From: Histoplasma ohiense
Taxonomy: Eukaryota > Ascomycota > Eurotiomycetes > Onygenales > Ajellomycetaceae
Direction: 5' to 3'
Length of the DNA stretch: 64,000 nucleotides
Assembly (NCBI GenBank): GCA_017607445.1
Contig: JAEVHH010000006.1
Coordinates: forward strand, 1,736,001 to 1,800,000
Shown here in pieces: positions 58,565-64,000 of this stretch; the stretch's first letter is position 1; every line of letters begins with the position of its first letter. A program made the position numbers and the translations under genes. Under the pieces are notes generated by a model. That model did no database searches, had not been told where the DNA came from, and worked only from the letters and a program-made list of their open reading frames with translations.

Positions 58565-61479
58565 TAGACCTGGAACTGCTGTGAGGGGCTGTCAGATGAT
58601 ATATGCTCAAACAGCTGTGTTATCTTATGCAGTATTATATATAGAACTGCATACAGTCAAGCAGTTCTACAAAGTCTGTAGAAATCAGAGACTCTAGATA
58701 GACAACAGCTGTCACTCAGTTGTATGACTGTGCTGCTGATCTCTTGAGTCAATGAGAGAAGTGTCTCTGTGAGTATCAATAAAGCATCAAATATTCTGAG
58801 TTCTTATTGTGCTCACAGATACAGACAAGCCTCACATCTGCATGCTGAAAGCATCTGTGATATCAGAAGAAATTCTTATGAGAGAAGTGAAGTATAAATC
58901 AGCAGTGAAGAATATACTGTGGCATAATGAGCTCTGAAGAGATCTTCACTTAATATTTCATAGTCAGTCTGCTGAATCTTCAGCTCTGATATCAATCAGA
59001 GAGCTTTTCACAGACTCTGTTTCATCACTCTCACTCTATCTTTTGACTGCTGTTTGATCACTGTGTGGACCTCACTGACTGTGAATATAATCTCAAATTC
59101 ATAGACTGAGACTGTAGTAGATGAAATCATCTGCTTAGTCAGACAGTCTGCTTTCTCATTGTCCTCTATTTTTATATGCTCAGAGGCTCATTTCAGACTT
59201 ATATTATATTGTCTGAGGAGCTCATGACAGCAGCTGTAGATCCAGTTCAAAAAAATCATCACACTGCTTCATATATCTCAGATGACTGAGATGTTGTCAA
59301 GATAGAATCAGATTCAAGAGTTGATACTGTCATCTGTAACACAGAGTAGAAACTTCACTGCACACTCTAATGCACAGCAGACATCAACTGTCTCAGTATT
59401 AAAAACATATGATATAGAGCTCAGTGCAGCTGAGAAGCTGATCAGCTGTTTATTTCTTTGATAGACTATAAAGTTATAGTTCATTCATCTGCTGTTATCA
59501 AGAATCTGTTCTGATTCATCTGAGAAAATATATAAATCTATTGAAGATTGACTTTTTCATTGTTTTTTGAATATCTGAGTAGTATTTTTTTTATCTACAC
59601 TCTCTGTGAGATCTGTTCTGCATCTCTCTGAGTAGTATGAGATGACAAATGTGAATCTATTGACTACAGACAGCAACACTCTCAATCTCTGAATCTTGAT
59701 CTTCAGATACTGTCAGATTTCAGCTTCTCTTTTATATATGATCATTGAAGAAGCTATTTATGAAGTCAGTGAGTGTCTTTCATTCATCATCTGAAGTCTT
59801 ATTGCAAAACACATTTTGACCTTCTTCAGAGCTATCATTGCTGATGAAAGCTCAGCATTTCAGTATAGAGTTGCAACAGATGTTGTACAGAAAACTGAAA
59901 GAACTTCTCTAACTGTTATGATAAGTATCTTCTCAATTATTTTTATATATTATTTCAGACAGAAGCTGATTTTCTCACTTCTGTCTGTATATCTTATTGA
60001 CTGCATGCAGCCACTGTATCAGATCTCTGTGCTATAGAGCAGTAAGAAAATTATATAGATAGTGATTATCTTTCACAGAGCATCTGCTGAGAGCTCATCT
60101 CTGATCTTCTCTAGATTTTGAATATACTGAGTCACAGCTCTTGTCTTCTTTGTTCAGACAGAGATATATAATCTTCAGATGAGTCTTCTGTCAAAGTATA
60201 CACTCAATCAACAAAGTACTAACTTCTATTCAGCTGAGACAGTGACAGAATGTATGATCAGATTCTCTGACACAATTACTGACAGTGTTTTATTGTGTCA
60301 CTTTTTTATGAGATGAATCATCTCAAATTTCTCTGATGCAAAGATCATTTTATTTGTCTCCTCTCATCTCAGAATACTCTGTATATCATGACTGAGAAGA
60401 ATAGTATTGTTGTCAAGTGAGTGTATAGTCTGTTAAATGTTCAGATCATCTATATAGTCAAAGCATAATTTCAGATTCTGTCACAGCAGCTCTGTCAGAT
60501 ACAGAAGAAACAGTATTAATGATAGAAAGAATCTCTGTGATATATTATATTGTATCTGATATGCTGCTGTGATGATTCTCTTCAGTCAGATCTGAACTCT
60601 GCATTCAGTGAGAAAGCTGTCAATGAATTGTAGCAGCTTACACAGTTATCTCTGTTGCATCATCTACTGAAGCAGTCATCTACATAGCACAGCATCAAAG
60701 ATACTCTGCACATTCATTATAATTATAAATATCATCTTATTTTGTGTGAAGACTGTCTTTATCTCATGAGTAAAAGCAGCTATCAGATTCATTGCAGATC
60801 ATCTGAGCAGTGTCTTTTCATGCTGCAAGCTGACTACATTATAAATAAGTGCTGTGTATATCAGTCATCTTGCAACAATGTGTTTCAGTCTCTTGAAGAT
60901 TACTGAGAGAAGAACAATGAATTTTCAGAAGTGAACTGAGCTTCTATTTCTCTTATCTATTTTGAATATCATTGTCATCTCTGCCAGCTTTCAGATTTGT
61001 GGAAAGTGGCTGAGCTGAAGACAGCAGTTGTATAGCTGCTGTACAAAGAGAAATATATACTGTCAGTATATCTTGAGCAATCACACTGTGATTTCATCTG
61101 TGTCTGAAGAGATATTCTGTATTTCAATGATGTTGCACTCTATCTTCTCCATCTCAACTCAGAGATCTCAGAACAGATTTCTCATGCCACTTCAATGCTC
61201 ATCATTCAGTGAGTTGTATTTCAAATTATCAGCTGAGTTGTATCACTTCAGAATGATTTGCTGAAATATTTCAACTTTGACAGCTGTCTCTTCTATAATC
61301 TGATTCTCAATCATCAGAAAGAGTGCTCTGAGATTGAGTTTCAGCTTATATTATACTATCACTCAGTACAGATCTCTGCCATCTCTGATCTCATTGATCA
61401 TCTGTCTTCAGTATACACACTTGATCTTATACACTGTGTTCTTGAATCAGTGCTTCACAGTCTCTGTCTGATAAGTGAT
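58565..61479 (-). pseudogene. Antisense Tad-type LINE remnant
   Basis: Minus-strand fragments in the expected order: RT core with LMLCYVDDCF (about 60680-60710); MIFASEKFEMIHLIKK after LDNNTILLSHD (about 60300-60420); and RNase H with SEHIKIEDNEKADCLTK (about 59135-59195), matching the GHxGIxGNExAD box. Several stops interrupt. The right side is cut by the E2 LTR. Confidence 0.82.
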
Positions 61480-61750
61480 TGTAAGAGATGATTGTAGGTA
61501 TAATTATGAGAATAGTGTGAAGTACGCATGTAGAATGTTAAAAAGGTAACAATCTCTATTATTCAAAGCTAATCACTGATCTTCTAATATCTATGAATAT
61601 CAGTGAGCATTATATAGACGATCATCACACTCTACAGCTGTCTATGATGCTGTGCATTATATCTCTTCTCATTAATTCTGGTGTGTTCTGTGTTTTTCTA
61701 TCATCATATAGCTATTTTCTAATATAGATATCTCTGTTGTGTCTATTACA
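61480..61750 (-). repeat. 3' LTR of Gypsy E2
   Basis: Starts TGTAAGAGATGATTG and ends GTCTATTACA; collinear with 49059-49329. Confidence 0.9.
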
Positions 61751-62292
61751 ATTATCTCTCTTCTTCAAAGATCTGATTTTCAGAGCTTTTTACTGCAATG
61801 TGTGAAGTTTGTAACATGTGCTGTGTGGTTGATATTGTATAAAGTTTGCAGAATTGAGCTGAATTATTGTTGAGATTAATTTCAAAGTGTTGCTGTTTTA
61901 GAAGAATGTTTTTTCATCTCTGATATCATTGCAGTTCAATCATGATTTAGACACAACTTCTGAATCTCTTTTCTTTGACTTTTACATCAAAAAATCATAT
62001 TCTAATGAAATCATCACCACCCTCATCTTCAATGATTTTTTATTTAAAAAGAATACATCAATTTATCAAACAAAGTACACTGTATCTTTCTATGCAATTT
62101 TTATTGTGAAATTCAAAGTTTTGATTGTATGATTGCATTTTCCATTTTGGGTTGAGTTTTGTGTTGTTGCAATTTCTTTGATCAATATTGCAATATTGAT
62201 TTCAATCTTCAATATCTGTTTTTCTTTCTTGTTGCTTTTGCTTCTTCTTCTTCTTTGAATAAGATCTTGATACTAATTAAAGTTATGATAGA

Positions 62293-63435
62293 ATGTCAGA
62301 ACCAGCTGTTTCTGTTGCTGATTCAGAGTCTATAAAGAGTGATATGCTGTCTGTCATTGAGAGCATTTGCTTGAATTGTCTGAAGAGATTGCAGAACTCT
62401 TCAGTATATTCTTGTTTTGTGAACAATGAACAGACACACTGTCACATCTGTCATATATCAAATAGAAGTTGTGCTGCCATAAGTTTTCTTAAACTGAGGT
62501 TGTTATAAGTACTAACAGATTATAGATGTCTGAGCACTTTCACAAAATCAGTTAATCTTTGATCAATGAATTTCACAAGATACTGCTCTTCAACAAAGTT
62601 CTGAATGAGAGATTTGCCACATATCAAACTGTCATTGCAAGATTTGTACTTGATATGCAGATCTACAAGAATGTAGATGAGATTCTAGAATTCTATATAA
62701 ACTCTGATGATCTGTTGTCACAGCAGAGTGTGGTATTCAATCATAGCAGCATTTCAGAAAGCACATTTTCATATTCTGCTATTACATCAGTGTCATTCTT
62801 GCTGAGCCAAGATCTTGATATGTTATTTGAGTTGACTGATAATATAGATGAAGATGAGGAAGTGAATGATTCTGTTGAAGTGTTAGAAAGAAACACAGCA
62901 GTATATTGCTGTTGTTGTATTCAACATTTAACAATGTCCCCTCACCATCATTGTGAGTCTGCTGAGAATTGATACAAAAAATGCAAGCACTGCTTGATGA
63001 TAAAGCACATCTGCATTTCAGTAAGTTATTATTCAAAACAGATGTTTTTTATGATATATAATATTAACTTTCTATTAGATGTCAGTGAATGCTGTTGAAT
63101 TGACTCAGATGATTATCAACACTGCTGAGAATCTAATTGTCACTGATGTGAACACTTCAAATGTTAACATTTTGCAGAGCACTGTGACTGCAGTGATTAA
63201 ATTCTTTGCTGTGAAGATTCAAGAGATTCAATGAGATGATTCTTCTGAGACTTCAGTTGAAACAGTGATTGATGAGATTTCAATGATTACATCATCAGTT
63301 GCAGCTCTCAAGTCATCATTGAAACATCATGCTTCATCAGTTGAGAAAATCTGAAATAATAAGCAGGTTTGTCTTGATGACAATTTCTTGAATGACACTG
63401 ATCAAGCTGAGACAGATCTGTTTTTTAATCTCTGA
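62293..63435 (+). pseudogene. Antisense intron-containing gene with two six-cysteine clusters in Gypsy E2
   Basis: On the strand opposite to pol. First frame 62293-62508 (MSEPAVSVADSESIK): cysteines C26-x2-C29-x11-C41-x8-C50-x2-C53-x6-C60 (62368-62472). A TACTAAC branch-like site and ATAG (62525) suggest an intron before ATG 62526; its donor is unclear. The second frame, 62526-63020, has an acidic stretch (DNIDEDEEVND) and a second cluster C-x2-C-x11-C-x9-C-x2-C-x6-C (62907-63014). It then splices in phase across a 58-bp intron, GTAAGT (63021) to TATTAG (63078), to MSVNAVELTQMIINTAENL, ending at a stop near 63435. Two in-frame stops (TAA in 62526-62559; TGA inside cluster 2) fit C-to-T mutation of CAA and CGN/TGC-type codons. 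No family is recognised; the clusters resemble fungal Zn2Cys6 with a longer second loop. Confidence 0.55.
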
Positions 63436-63479
63436 GTAGAATAAATATATTCAGCAGTCATTGTTGTTTTCTTCATTTT

Positions 63480-64000
63480 CATTTACTGACTGACTTCTGA
63501 TAGATTTTATTAAATTGTTTCAAGTACTTCTGACTGTTCATCAAGTTTTCCTCAGATTCTCAAGAATTATCTGCATCTGTACAATCTTTTCATTTGACAA
63601 GATATTGTGTTTGACTGTAGTACTGACATTTGTCTAATATAGCTTCAACTTCTCATTTCTCTTGTGTGTCTATAATTATCAGTTCTGCTTGCAGAATCTG
63701 TCTGTTGTGTATGTGATATGATTTGAGAAGGGAAACATGAAATACAGAATGAATTTCTTTATATTATGATGTGAGTTTCAGTTTGTACATCTGTGTACTG
63801 TGAATATCAATTATTTGAAAGAGACCCAAAAATTGATGATCTAGTTTGAGTGAGAATTGCAAGATGGATATATTTTTTGCATGCAGCATTACTCAGTTCT
63901 CTATCTTAAAGTTTTTTGATATATGACACTGATTGTAATACTTTTTCTCAGCTGCTTTGACAGCTTTCAGACATTCTCAGATCTTATTCTTCACTTGCTT
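63480..64000 (-). pseudogene. Gypsy E2 integrase C-terminus and chromodomain
   Basis: On minus the chromodomain reads YLVK, stop, KDCTDADNS, stop, ESEENLMNSQKYLKQF (about 63490-63600). The stops occupy the usual Trp positions (TGG to TGA/TAG changes). Above it is the integrase tail, with YKIHYMQ-like and VHPVFHVSLLKS-type segments (about 63650-63900), cut by the window end. Confidence 0.82.

Larger units (their letters stand above)
61480..64000 (-). mobile_element. Gypsy chromovirus, family E (E2), 3' part; continues past window
   Basis: The 3' LTR is at 61480-61750 (271 bp, same as the E1 LTR). It is followed by a purine-rich tract on minus (GAAGAGAGATAAT), an approximately 1.7-kb region carrying an antisense gene, then chromodomain and integrase C-terminus on minus from about 63490 to the window edge. 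The remaining pol, gag and 5' LTR should lie to the right. Confidence 0.85.

Noticed and set aside
58231..58567. Protein with Ser-Ile-Asp repeats as a real gene
   Set aside because: Both strands are equally open over a 9-bp tandem repeat; no flanking exons seen, so it is annotated as a repeat only.

Overview
This window looks like nuclear DNA of a filamentous ascomycete. The genes have short GT-AG introns (about 49-224 bp), CTAAC-like branch sites and fungal versions of housekeeping proteins. The window alternates sharply between a GC-balanced gene island (about 11.97-31.58 kb) and two very AT-rich, CpG-poor blocks made almost entirely of mutated transposable elements. Such AT-rich, Gypsy-filled isochores are known from Onygenales, especially Ajellomycetaceae (Blastomyces/Emmonsia type). 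That placement is an inference from architecture and gene style, not a database match.

Left block (1-11.75 kb): nested insertions. A truncated Gypsy copy (family B, 1-2223) abuts a second B copy. The LTR of that second copy is split by a complete Ty3/Gypsy chromovirus (family A, 3325-10717, 266-bp LTRs, perfect 5-bp target duplication GTAAA). A B fragment and a short non-autonomous hAT element (10830-11751) follow.

Gene island (12.15-31.41 kb): nine genes could be resolved, most to exon level. They are TYW3 (wybutosine synthesis), an RRM protein, ARPC4 (Arp2/3 complex), UBP6 (proteasome deubiquitinase), a mitochondrial-type hotdog thioesterase, GNA1 (UDP-GlcNAc pathway), ribosomal proteins eS30 and eL24, and UBC13 (K63-chain E2). 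They are unrelated housekeeping genes, not a cluster. ARPC4 and UBP6 share a divergent promoter. The two outermost genes point inward, and an inverted copy of one 214/241-bp repeat lies about 175 bp upstream of each start codon, at the exact borders of the island.

Right block (31.6-64 kb): a truncated hAT copy, a retroposon-like fragment, an unmutated GC-rich 28-bp minisatellite, and a Gypsy element of family E (E1). E1 is split by a full-length hAT (D1, 35720-41582, perfect 8-bp duplication) and by a full-length Gypsy B (41908-47849, 471-bp LTRs, 5-bp duplication ATCTC). Then come a B fragment, a Tad-type LINE, a second full-length hAT (D2, 52375-58238), a 9-bp tandem repeat, an antisense LINE, and the 3' part of another E element (E2, 61480 to the window end).

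Most interesting: Gypsy families A and E both carry, between their chromodomain and 3' LTR, a reading frame on the strand opposite to gag-pol. It contains a six-cysteine zinc-cluster-like motif (C-x2-C-x10/11-C-x8/9-C-x2-C-x6-C). E2 has two such clusters in a row, followed by a GT-AG intron on that antisense strand. Family B shows a 13-nt match between its LTR and the primer-binding position, as expected for Tf1-type self-priming.
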